64,000 bases of DNA from CAVWNR01 sp963756525 (GTDB lineage Bacteria; Actinomycetota; Actinomycetes; Mycobacteriales; Jatrophihabitantaceae), in contig CAVWNR010000002.1 of NCBI GenBank assembly GCA_963756525.1, forward strand, positions 286,956 to 350,955, in the 5' to 3' direction. This document shows, one piece after another, positions 23,775 to 30,668 of this stretch (the first letter of the stretch is position 1; each line of letters begins with the position of its first letter). Made by a program: the position numbers and the translations under genes. The notes beneath the pieces were generated by a model. It saw only the letters and a program-made list of their open reading frames with translations. It had not been told where the DNA came from and ran no database searches.

Positions 23775-25460
23775 TCAGCCCGGGGTGGCCTTGCGCGGGG
23801 TGGTCTTGCGCGGGGTGGTCTTGCGCGCAGTCGCCTTGCGCGCGGTCGCGGCCTTCGCCGGCGTGGCCTTGGTTTGGCTCGCCCTCGCCGCCTTCGCCGC
23901 CTTCGCCGCCTTCGCCGGAGCCGCCTTGGCCTTGGCCGCCTTCGCCGCCTTCGCCGGTGCAGCCTTGCGGGCGCTCGTCTTGCGCGGGCTTGCGTTTGCC
24001 GCGGCGGCCGCACGCTCGGTGGTTCGCGACTCGGGCGCTGCGACGCCGGCCGCGGCGGCGGCCAGTTCGGCCAACGCCTCGTCGAAGTAGTCGATGAGCT
24101 GCCAGATGTCGGGCACGAGTTCGGGGGTGCTGATCAGGCCGAAGTCCAGGCTGTCGAGGTAGCTCTGCACGGTGATGTTGAGGCCCATACCGTCGGCGAC
24201 CATGGATACCGGATAGAACGAAGTCATCCGCGCGCCGGCGTAATACAGCGGAATGCGCGGGCCGGGCACGTTCGAGATGCAGACGTTGAACGGCATCGGC
24301 ACACGGTCGGCGACTTTCAGATTGGCGACCGTGCGGGTGATCAGCTCGGCAGCGGCGGGGGCGGCGAACCGGCTCATGTCCTGGAGCAGGCGCGCCGGCA
24401 CCGCGTGGTGGATGTCCTTGGCGGCCGACATCGCTTGATGTGCTGCCTGCAGCCGCTCCAGCGGATCGGCGAGGTGCGTCGGCAGCTCACTGATCATTGC
24501 CGACACTTGGTTGCCCGCGTCGGCGGTCTGCTCTGCAGCGCGGATCGAGACGGGCACAAAGGCGAGCAGCGGGACGTCCGGCAACTCGTCGTGGTCGATG
24601 AGCCACCGACGCAACGCGCCGGCGCAGATGGCCATCACGACGTCATTCACCGTGCAGCCCAGCTCCGACTTGATCTGCTTCACGGTGGCCAGCGACAGGG
24701 TTCGGAAGGCCCAGTTGCGCCGGGCCGACAGCGTGCGGTTGAACGACAGTTTCGGGGCGCTGGTCGCCGGCAGCTTCGGCAGCCTTCCGCGCTGTTCGCC
24801 ACCGGCCGTCCACAGCCGGCCAAGTCCGCGCCCGAGCTTGGCGACATCCGCGGCGACCCGCATCATCACCTCCGGCCGGGTCAGCAGACCCACCCAGCCG
24901 CGGGCCAGCATCTCCACCTCGGATGGGACGCGTTCGGACTCGGTGGTGTCCGGCCGCGGTGGGATCTCGCGCACGTTTGGATCCGGGTCCGGGTCGAGCA
25001 TCGCCATGGTCAGCTGCACGCCGGCCTTCCCGTCCACCGCGGCGTGGTGCACCTTCGTCATGATGGCGACGGTTCCGTCCTGCAGCCCGTTGATGACGTA
25101 GATCTCCCACAGTGGATGGGAACGATCTAGCCGGCGCGTGGCCAGATACGCCACCGCGTCGGCGAGCTGACGGTCGGTTCCCGGCGGCTCGAGCGCGAAG
25201 CCGTGGATGTGATAGTGCAGGTCGGGGTTGGGATCGGTGATCCAGTAGGGCAGGTCGATCCCGAACGGCACGTCGACGAGGCGCCACCGCAGGGGCTCGA
25301 CCATGTGGATCCGCTTGCCGATGTACTCGCGCAGCGTCTCCGCCGTGATCGGTTTCGGCGCCGTCGACGGGTCGACGACGATCAGGCTCGCCACATGCCC
25401 TAACGTCCGCTCGTTCTCCATGAACAAGAAGGACGCGTCGACGCCCGTCAACTGCCTCAT
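23775..25460 (-). CDS. WS/DGAT acyltransferase with a histone-like C-terminal tail
   Basis: 561 residues. Residues 1-470 are a wax ester synthase/diacylglycerol acyltransferase: start MRQLTGVDASFLFMENERT, SHPLWEIYVING, active-site HHAAVDG at 138-144, later NVPGPRIPLYYAGARM. It makes triacylglycerol or wax ester from acyl-CoA at the membrane or droplet surface. Residues about 491-561 are almost only Lys, Arg, Ala, Thr and Pro (AAPAKAAKAAKAKAAPAKAA; five-residue RKTTP units), like mycobacterial HBHA or histone H1. The DNA for the tail is a 15-base tandem repeat. I know of no standard WS/DGAT with such a tail. ATG 25460 follows GAGGAGC. TetR-type operator at 25533. Confidence 0.9.
   Translation of the reverse strand: MRQLTGVDASFLFMENERTLGHVASLIVVDPSTAPKPITAETLREYIGKRIHMVEPLRWRLVDVPFGIDLPYWITDPNPDLHYHIHGFALEPPGTDRQLADAVAYLATRRLDRSHPLWEIYVINGLQDGTVAIMTKVHHAAVDGKAGVQLTMAMLDPDPDPNVREIPPRPDTTESERVPSEVEMLARGWVGLLTRPEVMMRVAADVAKLGRGLGRLWTAGGEQRGRLPKLPATSAPKLSFNRTLSARRNWAFRTLSLATVKQIKSELGCTVNDVVMAICAGALRRWLIDHDELPDVPLLAFVPVSIRAAEQTADAGNQVSAMISELPTHLADPLERLQAAHQAMSAAKDIHHAVPARLLQDMSRFAAPAAAELITRTVANLKVADRVPMPFNVCISNVPGPRIPLYYAGARMTSFYPVSMVADGMGLNITVQSYLDSLDFGLISTPELVPDIWQLIDYFDEALAELAAAAAGVAAPESRTTERAAAAANASPRKTSARKAAPAKAAKAAKAKAAPAKAAKAAKAARASQTKATPAKAATARKATARKTTPRKTTPRKATPG
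23785..23844 (-). repeat. 15-base tandem repeat encoding RK(T/A)TP units
   Basis: Four units: GTGGCCTTGCGCGGG, GTGGTCTTGCGCGGG, GTGGTCTTGCGCGCA, GTCGCCTTGCGCGCG. It lies in frame in the acyltransferase tail, each unit adding five basic residues. A second low-complexity run of GCCGCCTTC units covers about 23886-23955. Such runs can change length by slippage without breaking the frame. Confidence 0.85.
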
Positions 25461-25532
25461 CGGGATTGCTCCTCACTCCACAGAGCGGCGTGTTTCGACT
25501 CGAGATCGCGGGCGGCTGCACTACCGTGGACG

Positions 25533-25550
25533 TTCCGACCGGTCGGTTGG
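25533..25550. promoter_or_regulatory. TetR-type operator 3 (WS/DGAT / hydrolase divergent promoter)
   Basis: TTCCGACCGGTCGGTTGG with a perfect 12-base palindrome CCGACCGGTCGG at 25535-25546. It lies between the divergent acyltransferase (ATG 25460) and alpha/beta hydrolase (ATG 25589). Confidence 0.7.
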
Positions 25551-25588
25551 TAGCGTAGCGCGCCAGCCGGAAAGGACGCGAGGCTCAC

Positions 25589-26374
25589 ATGAGCAGTAGC
25601 AACCAACCCCTCGACGGGGACATCGGGCGACGACCGGGCCAAGCGCTCTGGCTGAGCGAGTTCGTCCGCGCGCCACGGGAGCTTGCCACGTTCTGGGCGG
25701 CATTTCCGCTGCTCGCCGTCGGGCCGCGCGGCGACGGCCACCCGGTGCTCGTGTTGCCCGGGCTGCTCGCCGACGATGCGAGCACGGCTCCGCTGCGCGC
25801 GATCATCGCCGCGCGTGGGCTGCGGGCTCTCGCCTGGGAGATGGGCCGCAACGGCGGGCCGTCGCGGGAGATCATGGCGGCCGTCCCGCGTCGCATCGCG
25901 CAGTTGCACGAGCAGTCCGGGCAGACGGTGAGCCTCGTCGGGTGGAGCCTCGGCGGCATTCTCGCCCGTGAGTTCGCCCGCCGCTGCCGCGAGCATGTGC
26001 GCGATGTGGTGACGCTGGGCAGCCCGTTCCGGCTGCGCCCCGGCGAGCACCGCGACGCGACGAACGTCGGGCAGATCTACCGCGCGGTCCGCCCATTGCG
26101 AGACCAGCGCTTCGACCGCCAGCGACGGGAATGGGCGCAGGCGGACCTGCCGTGCCCGTCGACGTCCATTTACTCGCGCAGCGACGGCGTCGTGCCCTGG
26201 CGGGCGTGCCTCGGCACGGTCGACGCGACGCACGAGAACGTCGAGGTGACGGCCAGCCACTGCGGGCTCGGGTTCGACCCGCGGACGGTGTCCGTCGTCC
26301 TGGATCGGCTGGTGCAGCCCGAAGGTCAGTGGCGGCCATATCGTCGCGGCCGCGGCGTGAAGGCGTCGGCATGA
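25589..26374 (+). CDS. Alpha/beta hydrolase, lipase/depolymerase-like, copy 2
   Basis: 261 residues, paralogue of the gene at 19313. Shared blocks: GDGHPVLVLPGLLADDASTA, GWSLGGILAREFARRC with nucleophile Ser, LGSPFRLRPGEH, DGVVPWRACLGTVDATHENV and SHCGLGFDP with the His. No export signal. Divergent from the WS/DGAT gene over a shared TetR-type operator. A synthesis gene and a hydrolase under one operator would fit triacylglycerol or wax turnover; the substrate is inferred. AAAGGACGCGAGG precedes the ATG. Confidence 0.8.
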   Translation: MSSSNQPLDGDIGRRPGQALWLSEFVRAPRELATFWAAFPLLAVGPRGDGHPVLVLPGLLADDASTAPLRAIIAARGLRALAWEMGRNGGPSREIMAAVPRRIAQLHEQSGQTVSLVGWSLGGILAREFARRCREHVRDVVTLGSPFRLRPGEHRDATNVGQIYRAVRPLRDQRFDRQRREWAQADLPCPSTSIYSRSDGVVPWRACLGTVDATHENVEVTASHCGLGFDPRTVSVVLDRLVQPEGQWRPYRRGRGVKASA

Positions 26375-26438
26375 CCGTGCTAGCCCGCCGGCCTCCGTCG
26401 CTCCGCTCCAGTTGTGTGCTCACGCCGGAGGCCGGCTC

Positions 26439-27356
26439 ATGACGGCGGCCGCGGAATCGGCCACGCCCCGGCGGGTGAGAGTCGGCGAGCTGGAGATCGC
26501 ATACGAGACGTTCGGCTCCGCCGACGACCCGCCGCTGCTGCTGATCATGGGCCTGGCCTCGCAGATGCTGGCGTGGCCCGACGAGTTCTGCGCCGCGTTG
26601 GCCGACGCCGGGTTCTACGTCATCCGGTTCGACAATCGCGACATCGGGCTCTCGACGCACCTCACTCACGTGCGTCCACCCGATCCAATGAAGCTCTTCC
26701 GCGGCGACACCTCCGACGCCACCTACCGGCTGGAGGACATGGCCGACGACGCCGTAGGGCTGCTCACCGCGCTCGGCATCCAGCGCGCGCACTTCGTCGG
26801 TGCGTCGATGGGCGGGATGATCGCGCAGACGGTCGCCATCCGGCATCCGGACCGCACGCTCAGCCTCACCTCGATCATGTCGACCCCGGCGCCGAACATC
26901 GGGCCACCCACGCAGCGGGCCCAAGCCGCGCTCATGCTCGCGCCGCCGACCAACCGGGAGGAGGCCGGCCGCCGTACCGTCGAGGTGTTTCGGATTATCG
27001 GTTCGCCCGGTTACCCCTTCGACGAGCAGCGGGTTGCCGACATGGGGCGACGCAGCTACGACCGGGCGTCCGACCCGGCTGGCGTCATGCGTCAGCTGGC
27101 CGCCATCGGCGCATCCGGCGACCGCACAGCCGGGCTGCGAAAGCTCAACGTGCCGGCACTCGTCATCCACGGCGCGGACGATCCGCTGGTCACCGTCGAG
27201 GGCGGCCAGGCGACCGCGGCCGCGCTCAGCGGCTCGCGGCTGATCGTCGTACCGGGCATGGGTCACGACCTGCCCCGTGCGGTGTGGCCCGTCGTAGTCG
27301 AGGCCATCGCGGCGCTGGCGAAGGATGCCGGACCGCGCAGCGCGGCTGGCCCTTGA
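26439..27356 (+). CDS. Alpha/beta hydrolase
   Basis: 305 residues, a different subgroup from the neighbouring hydrolase. ELEIAYETFGSADDPPLLLI, oxyanion region LIMGLASQM, FDNRDIGLSTHL, nucleophile in VGASMGGMIAQTVA, VIHGADDPLVTVEGG (acid) and VPGMGHDLPR (His). The pattern resembles the aclacinomycin-methylesterase RdmC/haloperoxidase-like group. Substrate unknown. ATG 26439 follows GGAGGCCGGCTC; the earlier ATG at 26412 has no ribosome site. Confidence 0.82.
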   Translation: MTAAAESATPRRVRVGELEIAYETFGSADDPPLLLIMGLASQMLAWPDEFCAALADAGFYVIRFDNRDIGLSTHLTHVRPPDPMKLFRGDTSDATYRLEDMADDAVGLLTALGIQRAHFVGASMGGMIAQTVAIRHPDRTLSLTSIMSTPAPNIGPPTQRAQAALMLAPPTNREEAGRRTVEVFRIIGSPGYPFDEQRVADMGRRSYDRASDPAGVMRQLAAIGASGDRTAGLRKLNVPALVIHGADDPLVTVEGGQATAAALSGSRLIVVPGMGHDLPRAVWPVVVEAIAALAKDAGPRSAAGP

Positions 27357-27376
27357 GCGGCGCTCTGGCCCCGGCC

Positions 27377-27402
27377 TAGGATGCACACACCGACCAGTCG
27401 GT
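27377..27402 (+). promoter_or_regulatory. fadD promoter with TetR-type operator 4
   Basis: TAGGAT (27377-27382) is a good -10. ACCGACCAGTCGGT (27389-27402) lies immediately downstream over the expected transcription start, the classic place for a repressor. The palindrome is perfect apart from its two central bases. Confidence 0.65.
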
Positions 27403-27428
27403 ACGACTCAGCCGGGGAGGATCAGGCC

Positions 27429-29189
27429 ATGCCGACCACAATTCCGAAGACGCTGGCCCATCTCGCGTTCGACGGCGCCGCACAGTTCGGCGACCGCCCC
27501 GCGCAGCGCTTCAAGCAGGACGGCGCCTGGCGAGATCTCTCCTACGCCGAGCTCGGCACGATCGTCGAGGAGATCGCCTGCGGGCTCGTCGCGCTCGGGG
27601 TCCAGCCCGGCGACCGGGTCTGCATCCTGGCCGAGACCCGGCCGGAGTGGGCGCAGCTGCAATTCGGTTGCGCCGCGGCCGGTGCCGTCGTCGTACCGAT
27701 CTACCCGTCCAACAGCGCGGAAGAGTGCGAATGGGTGGCCGGCAACTCAGGCGCCGTCGCGGTGTTCTGCGAGGACGCCGCGCAGCTGCTGAAGATCGAG
27801 CGGGTCCGCGACGCGTTGCCCGACCTGAAGCACGTCGTGCTGATCGACCCGGTGCCGGAACGCCAGTCCCTGGACGAGCTTCGTGCGATCGGCCGCGACG
27901 GTGACCGCGCCGAGGTGCGACGACGGGTCGACGCGAGCACTCCGGACGACCCGATCCTGATCATCTACACGTCGGGCACGACCGGTCGCCCCAAGGGCTG
28001 CGTGCTCACCGACCACAACCTGATGAGCTGCGCCGCCATCGCGCCGGAGCTCGGCATCGCCCAGCCCGACGACGTGGACTACCTGTTCCTCCCGCTGGCG
28101 CACGTCTTCGCGCAGACCATCAACATCGATGCCTCGGCGATCGGAGCGACGGTCGCGTACTGCTCGCAGGGCGCCAAGAACATCATGTCGGATCTGGCCG
28201 AGGTGCAGCCGACCGGATTCCCGTCGGTACCCCGCATTTTCGAGAAGATCTACACCAAGGTCGCCGGCGATGTCGCGCCGGACAAGCTCACCGCGATGGT
28301 CCGCGACACCCTGGCCGTGCGCCGGCTGGAGGCTGACGGGGAGCCCGTCCCGGAAGACCTTCGCGCAAGCGCGGCGAGCGCCGAGCAGCTGTTTGCCGGG
28401 GTGCGGCAGGTGTTCGGCGGGCGGATCCGCTGGGCGATTTCCGGTGCCGCGCCAATCGCGCCGGAGATCGTCGAGTTCTTCCAGGCCGCCGGCGTTCCGG
28501 TATACGAGGGCTACGGGCTCAGCGAATCGGCGGCAAACGGCACGGTGAACACCGAGAATGCGTGGCGGGTCGGCACGATCGGCCGACCGCTGCCCGGGGT
28601 CGAGTTCCGCGTCGCACCCGATGGCGAGTTGCTCATGCGCGGTCCGAACGTCTTCGCCGGCTATTGGCACAACCCTGAGGCGACGGCCGAGGTGTTCGAG
28701 GACGGCTGGCTGAAGACGGGCGACCTCGGCGCGATCGACGAGGACGGCTTCGTGCGGATCACTGGTCGCAAGAAGGACATCATCATCACCGCCGGCGGCA
28801 AGAACCTCACCCCGTCCGAGATCGAGAACGATCTGCGGCAGTGTCCGTTCATCTCCCAGGCGGTCATGTACGGCGACCGTCGGCCCTACCCGGTCGCGCT
28901 GATCACCTTGGATGCCGAGTACGTGCTGCCGTGGGCGCAGTCGCAGGGGCTTCCCGTCGACGTGGCCAGCCTGGCCGGCCAGGACAACGTGCGGGGCGTG
29001 ATTCAGCAGGTCCTCGACAAGGTCAACGCCCGCTATGCCAAGGTCGCCCAGATTAAGCGGTTCGCGATTCTGGATCATGACTTCTCGCAAGAGACCGGCG
29101 AGCTAACACCGACGCAGAAGGTCAAGCGACAGGTCATCAGCGACAAGTACGCCGCGGTCTTCGACGCCCTGTACGGGCAGCCCCGCTGA
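27429..29189 (+). CDS. Long-chain fatty-acyl-CoA synthetase (FadD15-like)
   Basis: 586 residues. ANL ligase of the long-chain type: YTSGTTGRPKGCVLTDHNLM (P-loop), FLPLAHVFAQTINIDA, YEGYGLSESAANGTVN, GWLKTGDLGAIDEDGFVRITGRKKDIIITAGGKN and a C-terminal Lys in the TPTQKVKRQVI motif. It produces acyl-CoA from free fatty acid for oxidation or storage and is associated with the membrane. ATG 27429 has GGGGAGG nine bases before it. Followed by a hairpin at 29231. Operator 4 overlaps its promoter, linking fatty-acid activation to the same putative TetR. Confidence 0.9.
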   Translation: MPTTIPKTLAHLAFDGAAQFGDRPAQRFKQDGAWRDLSYAELGTIVEEIACGLVALGVQPGDRVCILAETRPEWAQLQFGCAAAGAVVVPIYPSNSAEECEWVAGNSGAVAVFCEDAAQLLKIERVRDALPDLKHVVLIDPVPERQSLDELRAIGRDGDRAEVRRRVDASTPDDPILIIYTSGTTGRPKGCVLTDHNLMSCAAIAPELGIAQPDDVDYLFLPLAHVFAQTINIDASAIGATVAYCSQGAKNIMSDLAEVQPTGFPSVPRIFEKIYTKVAGDVAPDKLTAMVRDTLAVRRLEADGEPVPEDLRASAASAEQLFAGVRQVFGGRIRWAISGAAPIAPEIVEFFQAAGVPVYEGYGLSESAANGTVNTENAWRVGTIGRPLPGVEFRVAPDGELLMRGPNVFAGYWHNPEATAEVFEDGWLKTGDLGAIDEDGFVRITGRKKDIIITAGGKNLTPSEIENDLRQCPFISQAVMYGDRRPYPVALITLDAEYVLPWAQSQGLPVDVASLAGQDNVRGVIQQVLDKVNARYAKVAQIKRFAILDHDFSQETGELTPTQKVKRQVISDKYAAVFDALYGQPR

Positions 29190-29230
29190 CTGCGCCAGCG
29201 CCAACTGGGGGGCGGCCGATCCGGGGGGAA

Positions 29231-29265
29231 GGGCAGCGCGGTGCGGACTGCGCGCCGCGCTGCCC
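29231..29265 (+). terminator. Terminator-like hairpin after fadD
   Basis: GGGCAGCGCGG (29231-29241) pairs perfectly with CCGCGCTGCCC (29255-29265), 13-base loop, 41 bases after the fadD stop. No U tract, as usual in high-GC genomes. Confidence 0.55.
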
Positions 29266-29269
29266 GCCG

Positions 29270-29283
29270 ACCGACCGGTCGGT
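29270..29283. promoter_or_regulatory. TetR-type operator 5 (perfect palindrome)
   Basis: ACCGACCGGTCGGT, the perfect 14-base form of the shared motif. It stands directly before the tetR remnant at 29285, so it was probably that gene's autoregulatory site. Confidence 0.7.
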
Positions 29284-29284
29284 A

Positions 29285-29497
29285 CAAGTCGCATCTGCTC
29301 CCGCGGTCGGCATGACCAACGGCGCGATGTGCCACTACGTCGGGTCGAAGGGCCTGTCGCGGATCGGCTGCACTCGATGGCGGTCGACCTCGTCACGACC
29401 ACGTTGGCCCCACGCGTGGTATCGGCCGCGCGGACGCCGGTCGGCCGAGGAGATCGCCCGCTACTACGCCGACGATCTACTCATCAGCCTGCGCTGA
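29285..29497 (+). pseudogene. Broken TetR-family regulator
   Basis: Reads VGMTNGAMCHYVGSKG, the recognition helix and turn of a TetR HTH, then collapses. The other plus frame carries DRLHSMAVDLVTTTLA, and the end returns to the first frame with WYRPRGRRSAEEIARYYADD, matching the C-terminal tail of the intact TetR (WYRPRGRLSPAEIGRSFADM). About 30 N-terminal residues and most of the ligand domain are missing. A dead relative of the regulator at 21755. Confidence 0.7.
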
Positions 29498-29516
29498 TCG
29501 TCCTCACCAGTGTCTG

Positions 29517-29936
29517 TCAGGAACGAGTCGTGCGCTTGCGCGGCGAAGCCTTCTTGGCGGTCGTCGACGAGCGGGTGGCGGTGCTCGACGTGGTGGCCGA
29601 CGCCGACGTGGCCGAGGTCGACGACGACTTCCTGGCTGCGCGGGTTGGCGGCGTGCTCGCGTCGAGCAGCTTGAGGGTGAGCTCGCGCTGCGCCTCCAAC
29701 AGCCGGGTGGTCAGCTCGAAGTTCGCCTCGACGATCTCCGCCGGCTTCGGCAGCCGCTCCGACACCGCGTCGCTCAGCTTGGTGACCTGCTCGGGCACCT
29801 GAATCGGCGGCAGGTCCACCTTCTCGCGGGATTCGCGCACGCCCGTCGAGACCGCGTCGACCGCGTCCTCGGCGCGCTTCAGCGCCGCCACCCAGGCGTC
29901 ACCGACCTGCTTGGTCCAGTCGCTGTACGCACTCAC
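29517..29936 (-). CDS. Phasin-like granule/lipid-droplet protein 2 with basic tail
   Basis: 139 residues. Amphipathic helices 1-95 (WTKQVGDAWVAALKRAEDAV; VTKLSDAVSERLPKPAEIVE; FELTTRLLEAQRELTLKLLD) strongly recall phasins, where the last helix binds polyester or lipid. Residues about 96-139 are Ser/Thr/Lys/Arg-rich (ARKSSSTSATS...TTAKKASPRKRTTRS), a DNA- or polyanion-binding type tail as in HBHA and the MLDS protein. GTG 29936 has AAGGAGG eight bases upstream, located inside the XRE gene, which ends 38 bases into this gene, so translation is coupled. Confidence 0.65.
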   Translation of the reverse strand: MSAYSDWTKQVGDAWVAALKRAEDAVDAVSTGVRESREKVDLPPIQVPEQVTKLSDAVSERLPKPAEIVEANFELTTRLLEAQRELTLKLLDASTPPTRAARKSSSTSATSASATTSSTATRSSTTAKKASPRKRTTRS

Positions 29937-30297
29937 TTGGCTTACCTCCTTGTGGTTGGACCATCGTCTTATACATCTGCACCAGCGCCGACTTTTGCGC
30001 CTTACTCAGTTTCTTGTCCGCTGCGATCGCGTCCGGCACGCTCGCCGATTTGCCCGGGCCGAACCCGGGCAGCCAACCCGCTCGCTGGAACAACGCGTCG
30101 GGAGACAGGCCGAGACCGCTGGAGATCGCCTTGAGGACATCACCGGACGGGCGGTGCTGCCCGCGCTCGATCTGACTCAGGTAGGAGTCGGACACGTTGA
30201 TCATGCGCGCCAAGTGCCGCAGCGACAGCTGCGCAAGCTCACGCTGGGCCCGGATGTAGCGCCCCAGGTCGGCCAGCGCCTCCTCGGTGTCCGGCAT
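29899..30297 (-). CDS. XRE-family regulator paired with phasin-like protein 2
   Basis: 132 residues. HTH_3 domain: LGRYIRAQRELAQLSLRHLA, VSDSYLSQIERGQHRPSGDV, LSPDALFQRAGWLPGFGPG, then the Rv0474-like C-terminus DKKLSKAQKSALVQMYKTM. It is the paralogue of the regulator at 18872 (both YLSQIERG, both ending in xxLxxxQKxAL). It precedes and overlaps the phasin-like gene by 38 bases. I use ATG 30297 (GAAGGG upstream); a longer frame begins at 30336. Likely controls its own operon (inference). Confidence 0.87.
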   Translation of the reverse strand: MPDTEEALADLGRYIRAQRELAQLSLRHLARMINVSDSYLSQIERGQHRPSGDVLKAISSGLGLSPDALFQRAGWLPGFGPGKSASVPDAIAADKKLSKAQKSALVQMYKTMVQPQGGKPSECVQRLDQAGR

Positions 30298-30668
30298 CTC
30301 TGCGTTGTCCCTTCCACCTGCCACTGACCGAACCACGCGCGTGCGTTGTACGTCAAGCGCTCAATGGCGCACCCGGGACGACACGGACCCGCAGTGCCGC
30401 GGTTGTTCGGGCGTCGCCCGCTGGTCATCAGCCGCCGTGTAGCCGCGGTGCGTAAGTCCCCGCGCCACCGCCAGTTGCTGGGCGCTCGATCACGCAACTC
30501 ACCTGGATAGGTACCAGTTACTGCCTGGCAACCCGGCTCCGCGAGCCCGCGAACCGCCCAGCGTCACCGCCACCACACCAGGGATTCGCGCAGGGCGCTC
30601 AGCGAGCCAATACATGCGATCGAGTTTCGTGCAGCGCATTGTGAGCTGAAGGTCCTGCCCGATCCCGA
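30298..30668. other. Intergenic region between XRE 2 and the HNH gene
   Basis: 371 bases without a credible gene. Near the XRE end, on the minus strand, a TTGACG element (about 30350) and the palindrome CACGCGCGTG (about 30337-30346) may belong to the XRE promoter. The rest shows nothing clear. Confidence 0.4.

Noticed and set aside
23785..23955. Short tandem repeats as a CRISPR array
   Set aside because: Units are 15 and 9 bases without spacers and lie in frame in the acyltransferase tail.
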